Shown one piece after another: positions 8,692 to 18,395 of a stretch of DNA of 64,000 nucleotides. Both the position numbers and the translations under genes were made by a program. Numbering within the stretch: position 1 is the stretch's first letter; each line of letters starts with the position of its first letter. The DNA is from Tabrizicola_A sp965284335 (lineage in GTDB: Bacteria > Pseudomonadota > Alphaproteobacteria > Rhodobacterales > Rhodobacteraceae), in the NCBI RefSeq assembly GCF_965284335.1, contig NZ_OZ260076.1; one strand, given 5' to 3'. Under the pieces are notes generated by a model, which was not told where the DNA came from, did no database searches, and saw nothing but the letters and a program-made list of their open reading frames with translations.

Positions 8692-10692
8692 ATGGCCTCG
8701 AAAGACACCGATGACGGCAAACCCGAAGGCGAAGAGGCCGAAGTTTCCCTTGATCTAAGCCAAGCCGCCGTCAAACGGATGATCGCAGACGCCAAAGAGC
8801 GCGGCTATATCACTTATGACCAGCTGAATTCGGTGATGCCGCCGGAACAGGTGTCGTCCGAGCAGATCGAAGACGTCATGGCGATGCTGTCGGAGATGGG
8901 CATCAACATCATCGACGATGAAGAGGTTGACGAGGCTGATCCGGTGGTGGGGGAGTTGGTGGAAACCTCCTCGACCTCACGCGAGGTGGCGGTTGTCGGA
9001 TCGACCACCGAAACGCTGGACCGCACCGATGACCCGGTGCGCATGTATCTGCGCGAGATGGGCAGCGTTGAACTGCTGAGCCGCGAAGGCGAGATTGCCA
9101 TCGCCAAGCGGATCGAGGCAGGTCGCAATACGATGATCGCAGGGCTTTGCGAAAGCCCGCTGACCTTTCAGGCCATCATCATCTGGCGCGACGAATTGTT
9201 GTCCGAAGACATTCTGTTGCGCGATGTGATCGACCTTGAGGCCACCTTTGGCCGCAATCTGGACGGCGATGACGAGATGGTTGGCGCTGGGCTTGAAGGG
9301 GTTGAGGTTGATCCCGGCGCCGCGCCGCGCCGCGCTGCGGGTGCGGCCGAGCCAGAGCTGGACGCCGACGGCAACCCGATCTTTGCCGAAGCCGAGGAGG
9401 ACGACGACGAGGATGGCGTGTCGATGTCGCTGGCCGCGATGGAAGCCGCGTTGAAGCCCAAGGTCTTGGAAACGCTGGACCTGATCGCGCGTGACTATGA
9501 CACGCTGGCCGAGATGCAAGATGCCCGCATGAGCGCCACTTTGTCCGACACCGTGCGCTTTACCGCCGCTGAAGAGGCTGCTTATCAAAAGCTGCGCTCA
9601 GAGATCGTGACCTTGGTCAATGCGCTGCATCTGCACAACAACCGGATCGAGGCGCTGATTGATCAGCTTTACGGCATCAACAAGCGGATCATGGCGATCA
9701 ACTCGGGCATGGTGAAGCTGGCCGATGCGGCCCGCATCAACCGCCGCGAATTCATCGACGAATATCAAGGCTATGAGCTGGACCCCACCTGGCTTGACCG
9801 TATGGCTGCGAAATCGGGCCGGGGTTGGCAGGCGCTGATCGAAAAGTCGCGCGACAAGGTCGAAGAGCTGCGCGCCGAGATGGCGCAGGTCGGCCAATAT
9901 GTCGGCGTCGACATTTCCGAATTCCGCCGCATCGTCAATCAGGTGCAAAAGGGCGAGAAAGAGGCGCGGCAGGCCAAGAAGGAAATGGTTGAAGCCAACC
10001 TTCGCTTGGTGATCTCAATCGCCAAGAAATACACCAACCGTGGCCTGCAATTCCTTGATCTTATTCAGGAAGGCAATATCGGGTTGATGAAGGCGGTCGA
10101 TAAGTTCGAATATCGCCGCGGCTATAAATTCTCGACCTATGCGACATGGTGGATCCGTCAGGCGATCACCCGGTCCATCGCGGATCAGGCCCGCACCATC
10201 CGGATCCCGGTGCATATGATCGAGACGATCAACAAGCTGGTGCGCACGGGCCGCCAGATGCTGCACGAGATCGGCCGCGAGCCTACGCCCGAGGAATTGG
10301 CCGAAAAGCTGCAAATGCCTTTGGAAAAGGTCCGCAAGGTGATGAAAATCGCCAAGGAGCCGATTTCCTTGGAAACCCCTATTGGCGACGAAGAAGACAG
10401 CCAGCTGGGCGATTTCATCGAAGACAAGAACGCGATCTTGCCTTTGGACAGCGCCATTCAGGAGAACCTGAAGGAAACCACGACCCGGGTTCTGGCCAGC
10501 CTGACCCCGCGCGAGGAACGTGTGTTGCGCATGCGTTTTGGCATCGGGATGAACACCGATCACACGCTGGAAGAGGTCGGCCAGCAGTTTTCGGTTACCC
10601 GCGAACGTATTCGTCAAATCGAGGCCAAGGCGCTGCGCAAGCTGAAACACCCAAGCCGCAGCCGCAAGCTGCGCAGTTTCCTCGATCAGTAA
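8692..10692 (+). CDS. rpoD: RNA polymerase primary sigma factor (sigma-70)
   Basis: 666 residues. Region 1.1 is N-terminal (DLSQAAVKRMIADAKERGY). Region 1.2 is DPVRMYLREMGSVELLSREGE, followed by an acidic non-conserved insert (AEAEEDDDEDG). Regions 2 to 4 are fully conserved: QFLDLIQEGNIGLMKAVDKF and YATWWIRQAITRSIADQAR for -10 recognition and melting, and the C-terminal VTRERIRQIEAKALRKLKHP helix-turn-helix for the -35 element. ATG follows a GGAG ribosome site. Confidence 0.97.
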   Translation: MASKDTDDGKPEGEEAEVSLDLSQAAVKRMIADAKERGYITYDQLNSVMPPEQVSSEQIEDVMAMLSEMGINIIDDEEVDEADPVVGELVETSSTSREVAVVGSTTETLDRTDDPVRMYLREMGSVELLSREGEIAIAKRIEAGRNTMIAGLCESPLTFQAIIIWRDELLSEDILLRDVIDLEATFGRNLDGDDEMVGAGLEGVEVDPGAAPRRAAGAAEPELDADGNPIFAEAEEDDDEDGVSMSLAAMEAALKPKVLETLDLIARDYDTLAEMQDARMSATLSDTVRFTAAEEAAYQKLRSEIVTLVNALHLHNNRIEALIDQLYGINKRIMAINSGMVKLADAARINRREFIDEYQGYELDPTWLDRMAAKSGRGWQALIEKSRDKVEELRAEMAQVGQYVGVDISEFRRIVNQVQKGEKEARQAKKEMVEANLRLVISIAKKYTNRGLQFLDLIQEGNIGLMKAVDKFEYRRGYKFSTYATWWIRQAITRSIADQARTIRIPVHMIETINKLVRTGRQMLHEIGREPTPEELAEKLQMPLEKVRKVMKIAKEPISLETPIGDEEDSQLGDFIEDKNAILPLDSAIQENLKETTTRVLASLTPREERVLRMRFGIGMNTDHTLEEVGQQFSVTRERIRQIEAKALRKLKHPSRSRKLRSFLDQ

Positions 10693-10876
10693 GGTCTTTG
10701 TGCCGTGACCCCAAGGCTCTACCTGCCAAAGAACAGGCGGGCAGGGGGGGTGGGCGCGCGCGTGATCGGGGCGACCGTCAGCCAAAGGCTGCTTTTCCCT
10801 ATGGGGCAGGCTTGTCTTTGGCGGCATCGCGCCGCAGATAAGATTATGCCCCTGTCGCAACCCCATGGAGGTGACC

Positions 10877-11242
10877 ATGATCCGCTTTGCGCTTTGCCTC
10901 TCGCTTTTGGCCAGCCCCGCTTTGGCCTTTCAAGCCCGCAACGATGTGTCGGTCAGCGGCACGGCTGATCAGATCGTGGTGGCGGCCAGACCCGGCCTGT
11001 CGAGCCCCGAAAGCTGGTGCGCGGCCGCAGAGTTTGTGGTGCGGGTTTTGGGCATGCCTTCGGCCACGCGGATTTATCGCGTCAGCCCCCCGCCTCGGCG
11101 TTCGGGCGAGGATGTGATGTTTTCGCTGTCGGCAACCAATGCGTCTGAGCGCACGGGGCTGTTGCGGATCGGTACCACGGATAACAGCGTCAGTGCAGGC
11201 CATGCCCGGGCGCTATGTGACCTTGGCCATCCTCGGTTTTGA
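10877..11242 (+). CDS. Small exported protein of unknown function
   Basis: 121 residues from the ATG at 10877, placed just after a GGAGGT ribosome site; an ATG 12 bases upstream overlaps that site and is unlikely. The N-terminus MIRFALCLSLLASPALAFQA is a signal peptide with an ALA cleavage site, so the mature protein of about 104 residues should be periplasmic. It has two Cys that could form a disulphide (ESWCAAAEF and RALCDLG). No family is recognised. A strong terminator follows. Confidence 0.75.
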   Translation: MIRFALCLSLLASPALAFQARNDVSVSGTADQIVVAARPGLSSPESWCAAAEFVVRVLGMPSATRIYRVSPPPRRSGEDVMFSLSATNASERTGLLRIGTTDNSVSAGHARALCDLGHPRF

Positions 11243-11253
11243 CAGGTGATGTG

Positions 11254-11281
11254 AAAACGCCGCCCCGTGGGGCGGCGTTTT
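11254..11281. terminator. Bidirectional terminator
   Basis: AAAACGCCGCCCC, a two-base loop and GGGGCGGCGTTTT form a 13-pair hairpin with A and T tails on either side. It sits between two convergent genes, so it can stop transcription from both. Confidence 0.9.
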
Positions 11282-11305
11282 GTTGAGGCGCAGGCCGGGG
11301 CTGGA

Positions 11306-14300
11306 TCAGCTCCAGATGAAATGGCCCGCGGTCAGTTGGGTGTCAGAGGTCATGCCCGTCAGTGTGATGCTAAAGTTCGTCACACCGTCGCCGTCAAAGT
11401 CGATCTGCAAGCGCCGGGTGTCATTGTCGAACCGCGCTTCGGAATTGTTCGACCCGCCGGTAAATGCCGCATCCCCGCGATAGACAAAGCCGCCTACCAA
11501 AAGCCCCTCAAAGACCAAGCGGTCACCTTCGCCCGGACCGCCGTCCAGCGTGTTAAAGTCGGTGATCCGGTCCAGACCAAAGGACGTGCCCGAGAAGACA
11601 AAGTGATCGGCCCCTTCGCCGCCGGTCAGCACGTCATTGCCTGCGCCGCCATTGATGGTGTCATCGCCAGCGCCGCCGTTGATGGTGTTCTGCCCACGAT
11701 TGCCAAGGATCACATTGTCCAGATCATTGCCCGTCACCCGATAGGCGCCGCTGGACAGCATGGTCACGTTTTCCACATTCGCCGCCATCACATGGTTGGT
11801 CGAGACCAGTGCCGTATCAATGCCACCGTTTGCCGTTTCGACAATCCGATCGGCCAAAGAGCCGACGTAATAGGTGTCGTTGCCCGCACCGCCGATCATG
11901 CTGTCATTGCCGGTGCCACCGTTCAGCGTATCCGCGCCACCACCGCCATAGAGCGTGTCAGCGCCCGAGCCGCCCAACAACAGGTTATCGCCAGCGTTGC
12001 CGGTCATCGTATTGGCGGCAGTGTTGCCGGTGGCGGTCAGATCGGCGCTGCCTTGCATGATCAGGTTTTCCACCCCGCGTGCCATGCGATAGTTGTCCAA
12101 GGTGTAGACAAGATCGGTGCCGCCCGTCGCGCCTTCGATGATGATATCAAGGCGGGTGTCGACGTAATACACATCATCGCCAAGCCCACCGATCATCGAG
12201 TCCCGCCCGGCGCCGCCGTTCAGCGTATCTGCGCCGGCGCCACCGTTAAGGGTGTCATTGCCCTCATGGCCTGCCAAAAGGTTGTCGCCGCTGTTGCCGG
12301 TGATCTGGTTGGCTTCGGCATTGCCGGTACCGTTCAGATCGGCGCTGCCCGTCAGCACGAGGTTTTCGATATGTGCGCCCAGAATGGTGCTAAAGCCGGT
12401 CTGGATCCGATCAATCCCGCCAAGGGCCAATTCGGTGACAACATCGCCCAACGAGTCGATGATATAAACGTCATTGCCGGTGCCGCCGACCATCACATCA
12501 TTGCCAGCACCACCGTCCAGCGTATCGCCGCCCGCTCCGCCATTCAGCGTGTCATTTCCTTCCAGCCCATTCAGCCGGTTTGCCCCGCCATTGCCGGTGA
12601 GAATATTGTCAACCTGATTGCCGGTGGCCGTCGTCCCAGAGGTGCCCGCCAGCACCAGATTTTCGAAATTCGCAGCCAAGCTGTGGCTGATGTCGGAAAT
12701 GACGGTGTCGATGCCCTCAGAGGCCAGTTCGGTCATCACATCATGGATGCTGCTGAGATAATAGGTGTCATTGCCAAGGCCGCCGATCATGGTGTCATTG
12801 CCCGACCCACCATCCAGCGTGTCATTGCCTGCAAGCCCGCTCAGCACATCATTGCCACCAGAGCCGAACAATCTGTTGTTGCCGGCATTTGCGGTCAGAA
12901 CATTGGCCAAAGAGTTGCCCGTGCCATTGATATGGGCCGAACCGGTCAGCGTCAGGTTTTCAAGGTTGCTGCCCAGAACATAGGACACGCTGGATTCAAC
13001 CAGATCCACCCCACCTGTGCTGGCGCGTTCCAACACCTTGTCGTTGGCATGGTCGACAACATAGGTGTCATTGCCGGTGCCGCCTTCCATCAGGTCGATG
13101 CCGGTGCCACCGTTCAGCCGGTCATTGCCAGCGCCACCAAACAAACTGTCATTGCCCGCGCTGCCGGAAAGGTTGTTGTTGCCGCCATTGCCAGTGATGA
13201 TATTGGCCGCAGCATTGCCGGTGCCGGAAATGTTGGATGTGCCCAAGAGCGTCAGGTTTTCCAGTTCAAGCGCGAGCGTATAGCTTGCCGCGATCTGCAC
13301 GGTGTCGATGCCACCGCCTGCCAGTTCCACGATGGTTTCGGTCGCGGCATCGATGACATAGACATCATTGCCCGCGCCGCCGTAAAACAGATCCACACCT
13401 GCGCCGCCGATCAGCGTATCTTTGCCCTCGCCGCCGGTCAGGGTGTCATTGCCTTCCATGCCGTTGATAAGATCGTCGCCCGTGCCACCTGTCATGGTGT
13501 TGTTCAGCGTGTTTCCGGTCACGACCGTATCGGCGCTGCCAATCACCAAAAGGTTTTCAATCCCAAAGCCCAAAACATGGCTGACGCGGGTTTCCACGAG
13601 GTCGATGCCGCCCGCCCCAAGGTCACTTTCATTGGCCACATCCCCGATGTGATCGACGCGATAGACGTCATCTCCCGCGCCGCCTTGCATAAAGTCGGCA
13701 CCCGTGCCGCCATCGAGCGTGTCATTGCCTGCCCCGCCGTACAGCGTGTCGTTCCCCGTTTCGCCCGAAAGCAGGTTGTCCACCGCGTTGCCGGTCAGGA
13801 TATTGTTCAGGTTGTTGCCGCTGCCACTGACGATGCCAATTGCAAGGTTCAGGTTTTCGACATTGCTGGCCAGTGCCAGCCCGTTGACGCTGGACCAAAC
13901 CGTATCGATGCCGCCGTTCAACGCCTCGGACACGCGGTCTTGCGCACTGTCGACATAGAACAGATCATCCCCTGCGCCGCCGACCATGCTGTCATTGCCG
14001 GTGCCGCCATCCAGCGTGTCATTGCCATCTTCGCCGCGCAGCGTGTCGTTGCCGCCCCCACCCGTCAGGATGTTGTTGCCAGCATTGCCAACAAGCGTGT
14101 TGCGCAGGCTGTTGCCGGTTGCGGTCAGATGGGCCGTGCCGGTCAGGGTGATGTTTTCAATGTGGTTCGAGGTGACGGGCTCGTAAAGAATATAGCTGAT
14201 CGAGGAGGCCACGGTATCATTGCCGCCATCGACCAGTTCAATCACCTGATCGGCCGCGCTGTCGACGATGAAAAGGTCATCCCCCGAACCGCCATACATC

Positions 14301-15049
14301 ACGTCATTGCCGGTGCCGCCGTCCAGCGTATCGAACCCGTTATAGCCATAAAGCGTGTCGTTGCCGGCCAGACCTTGCAAGATATTGTCGCCGCCAAAGG
14401 CCAAGGTGCTGGCGTTGCCTTCGATTACGTTGTTGCCGGCATTGCCGGTGCCGTTGATATTGGTGGTGCCGAACAGCACCAGATTTTCGACATTGTCCGC
14501 CAAGGTGTAATGGACCCAGGATTCGACCGTATCGATGCCCTCGTTCAACAGTTCGATCACCACATCGGCTGCGTCATCGACGACAAAAACATCATTGCCC
14601 AAGCCGCCATGCATGGTATCGCCGCCTGCGCGCCCATCCAGCCGGTCGTTGCCGGCAAGGCCCCAGATCGTGTTGGACATGCCATCGCCCACCAGCGTGT
14701 CGCCAAAGGCGCTGCCGCGCAGGTTTTCGATGCCGCTGAACGTATCGCCTACCGCGTGACCACCTTCTGCGGTGCCGCTGCTCAGGCTGACAAAAACCCC
14801 TGCCGTCGAGTTTTGATAAGACAGCGTGTCGATCCCGTCGCCGCCCTCCATCAGATCATTGCCCGCGCCGCCTTCGAGAAGGTCATCGCCAAGCCCACCA
14901 AACAACTGGTCATTTCCATCGCCGCCAAACAGCGTATCGGCCCCACCAAGGCCCGAGATCGAGTCATTTCCGGCATTACCCGTGATGATGTCGGCCTCTG
15001 CCAGGCCCGTCAGCGTGTCATGACCGCTGCCACCGTTGATCGTTGCCAT
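11306..15049 (-). CDS. RTX (hemolysin-type) calcium-binding protein
   Basis: 1247 residues made almost entirely of GGxGxDxLx nonapeptide repeats (GGSGHDTLTGL, GGDGNDQLFGGLGDD and many more) separated by modules of about 100 residues containing VDTVxxSxxYxLxxxVENLxLxG. Such repeats bind calcium and form parallel beta rolls once the protein reaches the outside. The C-terminus (DRITDFNTLDG then GHFIWS) resembles the uncleaved signal for type I secretion. There is no signal peptide. ATG follows GGAGCATCAG. No ABC exporter genes are adjacent. The complementary strand is also open throughout, an effect of the repeat composition. Confidence 0.9.
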   Translation of the reverse strand: MATINGGSGHDTLTGLAEADIITGNAGNDSISGLGGADTLFGGDGNDQLFGGLGDDLLEGGAGNDLMEGGDGIDTLSYQNSTAGVFVSLSSGTAEGGHAVGDTFSGIENLRGSAFGDTLVGDGMSNTIWGLAGNDRLDGRAGGDTMHGGLGNDVFVVDDAADVVIELLNEGIDTVESWVHYTLADNVENLVLFGTTNINGTGNAGNNVIEGNASTLAFGGDNILQGLAGNDTLYGYNGFDTLDGGTGNDVMYGGSGDDLFIVDSAADQVIELVDGGNDTVASSISYILYEPVTSNHIENITLTGTAHLTATGNSLRNTLVGNAGNNILTGGGGNDTLRGEDGNDTLDGGTGNDSMVGGAGDDLFYVDSAQDRVSEALNGGIDTVWSSVNGLALASNVENLNLAIGIVSGSGNNLNNILTGNAVDNLLSGETGNDTLYGGAGNDTLDGGTGADFMQGGAGDDVYRVDHIGDVANESDLGAGGIDLVETRVSHVLGFGIENLLVIGSADTVVTGNTLNNTMTGGTGDDLINGMEGNDTLTGGEGKDTLIGGAGVDLFYGGAGNDVYVIDAATETIVELAGGGIDTVQIAASYTLALELENLTLLGTSNISGTGNAAANIITGNGGNNNLSGSAGNDSLFGGAGNDRLNGGTGIDLMEGGTGNDTYVVDHANDKVLERASTGGVDLVESSVSYVLGSNLENLTLTGSAHINGTGNSLANVLTANAGNNRLFGSGGNDVLSGLAGNDTLDGGSGNDTMIGGLGNDTYYLSSIHDVMTELASEGIDTVISDISHSLAANFENLVLAGTSGTTATGNQVDNILTGNGGANRLNGLEGNDTLNGGAGGDTLDGGAGNDVMVGGTGNDVYIIDSLGDVVTELALGGIDRIQTGFSTILGAHIENLVLTGSADLNGTGNAEANQITGNSGDNLLAGHEGNDTLNGGAGADTLNGGAGRDSMIGGLGDDVYYVDTRLDIIIEGATGGTDLVYTLDNYRMARGVENLIMQGSADLTATGNTAANTMTGNAGDNLLLGGSGADTLYGGGGADTLNGGTGNDSMIGGAGNDTYYVGSLADRIVETANGGIDTALVSTNHVMAANVENVTMLSSGAYRVTGNDLDNVILGNRGQNTINGGAGDDTINGGAGNDVLTGGEGADHFVFSGTSFGLDRITDFNTLDGGPGEGDRLVFEGLLVGGFVYRGDAAFTGGSNNSEARFDNDTRRLQIDFDGDGVTNFSITLTGMTSDTQLTAGHFIWS

Positions 15050-15366
15050 TCTGATGCTCCGAATTGTTATGCGTGGCCATTGGCCGGGGTTTTCAGCCTT
15101 TTGGTTTAGGCGGAAAACCGGGTCTCAATGTGGCTTGCGGGGTGTCGATTTGGGCAAGCCAGAGGCAATTTCGTGATCGCCGCCCGAAAAGATGGATAAT
15201 CCGCGGGGAAAGGCGGGATTGTTTCGCAAGACCTGCAAAGCCAAAAACCCATCAAGATTGATTCGAAAACCAAGAAAGGGCCGCCGCAAATGGCCATGGC
15301 GCAGCAAGGCCCGCAATGTGCCATGGTCCGGCGCATGTTTTTGATTTTTGCTGCAAGCTGAGGCTG
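15050..15366. other. Intergenic region between the RTX gene and tRNA-Ile2
   Basis: About 317 bases with no convincing gene. The leader and promoter of the minus-strand RTX gene must lie here. I see a short GGCCATTGGCC palindrome near its left end and no promoter that I can place confidently. Confidence 0.5.
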
Positions 15367-15442
15367 TGGTAGGGCCGGAGGGACTCGAACCCCCAACCAA
15401 GGCGTTATGAGCGCCCGGCTCTAACCATTGAGCTACAGCCCC
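15367..15442 (-). tRNA. tRNA-Ile2 (CAU anticodon)
   Basis: A 76-base cloverleaf with a CCA end encoded. The acceptor stem GGGGCTG pairs with CGGCCCT, the D-stem is GCTC/GAGC, the anticodon stem GGGCG/CGCCT encloses CTCATAA, and the T-arm is GGGGGTTCGAGTCCCTC. CAT could mean Met or Ile. The body TAGCTCAATGGTTAGAGC and the TTGGTT variable region match the minor isoleucine tRNA whose C34 becomes lysidine, and the initiator features are absent. Met identity is a lower-probability alternative. Confidence 0.85.
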
Positions 15443-15577
15443 ACATCTGCCTGACTAGCAGAGCCAGCCCGCCAGTTGCAAGCGCAGTGGTGTCTTACCC
15501 AAAGCGGGCCGGGCGTTGCGTGCGCGGGGCGGATGGCGTAAGGGCAGAGAAACCGCCGCCTGCATGGGATTCTTGAC

Positions 15578-16624
15578 ATGACGACTGGACATAATGGCCT
15601 GACCTATGCCGATGCGGGCGTGGATATTGACGCGGGCAACAAGCTGGTGGACCGCATCAAACCCGCTGCCAAGCGCACCAATCGTTCCGGCACTATGGGC
15701 GGCCTTGGCGGCTTTGGCGCGCTGTTTGATCTGAAGGCGGCGGGCTATACTGACCCGATCCTTGTGGCGGCCACCGATGGCGTGGGCACCAAGCTGCGCA
15801 TCGCGATCGACACCGGCAATGTGGACACCATCGGCATTGATCTCGTTGCCATGTGCGTCAATGATCTGGTCTGCCAAGGGGCTGAACCGCTGTTGTTCCT
15901 CGACTATTTCGCCACTGGCAAACTGGATGTCGAAGAGGCCACGCGCATCATCACCGGCATCGCGGCGGGCTGCGAGGCGTCGGGCTGTGCGCTGATCGGT
16001 GGTGAGACGGCGGAAATGCCGGGCATGTATCACAAGGGCGATTTTGACCTTGCGGGTTTTGCTGTGGGGGCGATGGAGCGCGGGGCTGTGCTGCCTGCCG
16101 AGGTGGCCGAGGGCGATGTGCTTTTGGGCCTTGCCTCGAATGGGGTTCATTCCAACGGCTATTCGTTCGTGCGCAAGGTGGTGGAACTGTCGGGCCTTGG
16201 CTGGGATGCGCCCTCGCCGTTTTCCGAAGGCACGCTTGGCGCGGCGCTGCTGGCGCCGACGCGGCTTTATGTCAAACAGTGCTTGGCCGCCATTCGCGCG
16301 GGTGGGGTTCATGCGCTGGCCCATATCACCGGCGGCGGATTGACGGAAAACCCGCCGCGCGTGCTGCCCGAGGGGCTGGCCTGCGAGATCGACCTGTCGT
16401 CATGGGACCTGCCGCCGGTGTTTCGCTGGTTGGCCAAGACGGCCAATATGAGCCAGCCGGAACTCTTGAAAACCTTCAACTGCGGCATCGGGATGATTGC
16501 CGTGGTCGATGCGACCCGCGCCGAGGCGCTGGCGCAGCTGTTCCGCGATCAAGGCGAAACCGTTGTCACCCTTGGCCGCGTGGTCAAGGGCGAAGGCGTG
16601 GTCTACACGGGCAAACTGCTGTGA
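15578..16624 (+). CDS. purM: Phosphoribosylformylglycinamidine cyclo-ligase
   Basis: 348 residues, standard length. PurM (AIR synthetase) closes the imidazole ring in step 5 of purine synthesis using ATP. Family motifs are clear: an early MGGLGGFGALFDL, VAATDGVGTKL, GIDLVAMCVNDLVCQGAEPLLFLDYFA and the GGETAEMPGMY loop. Its stop overlaps the GTG start of purN, so the two are made together. Confidence 0.97.
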   Translation: MTTGHNGLTYADAGVDIDAGNKLVDRIKPAAKRTNRSGTMGGLGGFGALFDLKAAGYTDPILVAATDGVGTKLRIAIDTGNVDTIGIDLVAMCVNDLVCQGAEPLLFLDYFATGKLDVEEATRIITGIAAGCEASGCALIGGETAEMPGMYHKGDFDLAGFAVGAMERGAVLPAEVAEGDVLLGLASNGVHSNGYSFVRKVVELSGLGWDAPSPFSEGTLGAALLAPTRLYVKQCLAAIRAGGVHALAHITGGGLTENPPRVLPEGLACEIDLSSWDLPPVFRWLAKTANMSQPELLKTFNCGIGMIAVVDATRAEALAQLFRDQGETVVTLGRVVKGEGVVYTGKLL

Positions 16625-17214
16625 AACGTGTTGCCATCCTGATTTCCGGGGGTGGCTCGAACATGCTGGCGCTGTTGCGCGACATGGGGCAGGGGGGGCA
16701 TCCTTGCGCGCCCGTGCTTGTTGCCTCGAATGATCCGGCGGCCGGGGGGCTGGCCAAGGCTGCCGCGCTTGGCGTTCAAACCGCTGCCGTCGATCACCGC
16801 GCCTTTGGTCGTGACCGCGCCGCGTTTGAGACGGCCCTTTTGCAGCCGATCATGGCCGCAAAGCCCGATATCATCTGCCTTGCAGGTTTCATGCGGATTT
16901 TGACACCCGATTTCATCCGCCGCTTTGAGGGCCGGATGCTGAACATCCACCCCTCGCTTTTGCCGAAATATCCCGGCCTGCACACCCATCAGCGCGCGCT
17001 GGATGCGGGCGATGCCGAGGCGGGCTGCACCGTGCATGAGGTGACGGCGGATTTGGACGCAGGCCCGATCCTTGGCCAATCTCGCGTGCCGGTTTTGCCC
17101 GGCGACACCGCCGATACATTGGCCGCGCGGGTGCTGGTGGAAGAGCACAAGCTTTACCCGGCGGTCCTGCGCCGCTTTGCGGTGGGCGATCGCGTCCCGT
17201 TGATCTGGGGCTGA
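16621..17214 (+). CDS. purN: Phosphoribosylglycinamide formyltransferase
   Basis: 197 residues from a GTG that overlaps the purM stop (GTGA). PurN transfers a formyl group from 10-formyl-THF to GAR. The motifs are VAILISGGGSNM at the N-terminus, LAGFMRILTPDFI, and the catalytic NIHPSLLPKYPGLHTHQRAL with the Asn-His pair, then GCTVHEVTADLDAGPIL with the catalytic Asp. Length and start agree with the family; longer upstream reading is inside purM. Confidence 0.97.
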   Translation: MKRVAILISGGGSNMLALLRDMGQGGHPCAPVLVASNDPAAGGLAKAAALGVQTAAVDHRAFGRDRAAFETALLQPIMAAKPDIICLAGFMRILTPDFIRRFEGRMLNIHPSLLPKYPGLHTHQRALDAGDAEAGCTVHEVTADLDAGPILGQSRVPVLPGDTADTLAARVLVEEHKLYPAVLRRFAVGDRVPLIWG

Positions 17215-17360
17215 TGGGGGAAATTTCCCCATCCCGCAAACCGCTTGGAACGGCTTTCCCGCTTTGCCCCCCATGGCCGGACGGCTGACCTTTTCCCACG
17301 CGTCCGGCTTGAGTTTGCCGCCCCTTGGGCCTAGGTTTGGCCGAACTCAAGGGGACGGAC

Positions 17361-18395
17361 ATGCGCATTCATTCTGATCTGGCAGATACCATCGGCAACA
17401 CGCCACTTCTCAAGCTCAAGCGGGCGTCTGAGATGACGGGCTGCACGATCTTGGGCAAATGCGAGTTTCTGAACCCCGGCCAGTCGGTCAAGGACCGCGC
17501 GGCACTGTTCATGATCCGCGATGCCATGGCCAAGGGGCTTTTGCGCCCAGGCGGCACGATTGTTGAGGGCACGGCGGGCAATACCGGCATTGGCCTGGCG
17601 TTGGTGGGTGCCTCGATGGGGTTCAAGACCGTCATCGTCATTCCCGAGACCCAGTCTCAGGAAAAGAAAGACATGCTGCGGCTGGCGGGGGCTGAACTGG
17701 TGCAGGTGCCTGCCGCGCCCTATAAGAACCCCAACAATTATGTGCGCTATTCCGGCCGTCTGGCCGAGGCCTTGGCACAGACCGAGGCCAATGGCGCCGT
17801 TTGGGCCAATCAGTTTGACAATGTCGCCAACCGTCAGGCGCATATCGAGACGACTGGCCCCGAGATCTGGGAGCAGACGGGCGGCAAGGTGGATGGCTTC
17901 ATCTGCGCCGTGGGGTCGGGCGGCACGCTGGCCGGGGTGGCCATGGCGCTTCAGCACAAGGGTGTGAAGATCGGGCTGGCCGACCCTGAAGGTGCGGCGC
18001 TGCACAGTTTCTACACAACCGGCGCGCTGGATGCGCCCGGCTCGTCGATCACCGAAGGGATCGGGCAGGGGCGGATCACCGCCAACCTCGAAGGCTTTAC
18101 CCCCGATTTCAGCTATCGCATCCCCGATGCCGAGGCGCTGCCTTTGGTCTTTTCGATGGTAGAGGAAGAGGGCATTTGTCTGGGCGGCTCGTCCGGCGTC
18201 AATATCGCGGGTGCGATCCGCATGGCGCGCGAGATGGGGCCGGGACATACCATCGTCACCATCCTGTGCGACTATGGCAACCGCTATCAGTCCAAGCTTT
18301 ATAACCCCGCCTTCCTTGAGGAAAAGGGCCTGCCCGTGCCGCGCTGGCTGGACCGCGCACCGATGGCGATCCCTTCGGTCTTTCTTGACGCATGA
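17361..18395 (+). CDS. cysK: Cysteine synthase (O-acetylserine sulfhydrylase, CysK type)
   Basis: 344 residues from the ATG at 17361, which follows AAGGGGACGGAC. PLP attaches to Lys44 in NPGQSVKDRA; the substrate loop is EGTAGNTGIGLA and the phosphate-binding loop is GSGGTLAG. The enzyme makes cysteine from O-acetylserine and sulphide. The protein has the longer C-terminal tail (KLYNPAFLEEKGLPVPRWLD) seen in a subgroup of alphaproteobacterial CysK proteins. It overlaps the following channel gene by four bases. Confidence 0.93.
   Translation: MRIHSDLADTIGNTPLLKLKRASEMTGCTILGKCEFLNPGQSVKDRAALFMIRDAMAKGLLRPGGTIVEGTAGNTGIGLALVGASMGFKTVIVIPETQSQEKKDMLRLAGAELVQVPAAPYKNPNNYVRYSGRLAEALAQTEANGAVWANQFDNVANRQAHIETTGPEIWEQTGGKVDGFICAVGSGGTLAGVAMALQHKGVKIGLADPEGAALHSFYTTGALDAPGSSITEGIGQGRITANLEGFTPDFSYRIPDAEALPLVFSMVEEEGICLGGSSGVNIAGAIRMAREMGPGHTIVTILCDYGNRYQSKLYNPAFLEEKGLPVPRWLDRAPMAIPSVFLDA

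Noticed and set aside
11267..15109. A 1280-codon open frame on the plus strand
   Set aside because: It is exactly opposite the minus-strand RTX gene, whose repeats lack stops on the other strand. The translation has no domain logic, and the RTX frame has a good start, ribosome site and secretion-type end.
15367..15442. Initiator or elongator tRNA-Met
   Set aside because: The anticodon is CAU, but the acceptor starts with a G1-U72 pair rather than the unpaired C1-A72 of initiators, and the D-loop and variable loop match tRNA-Ile2.
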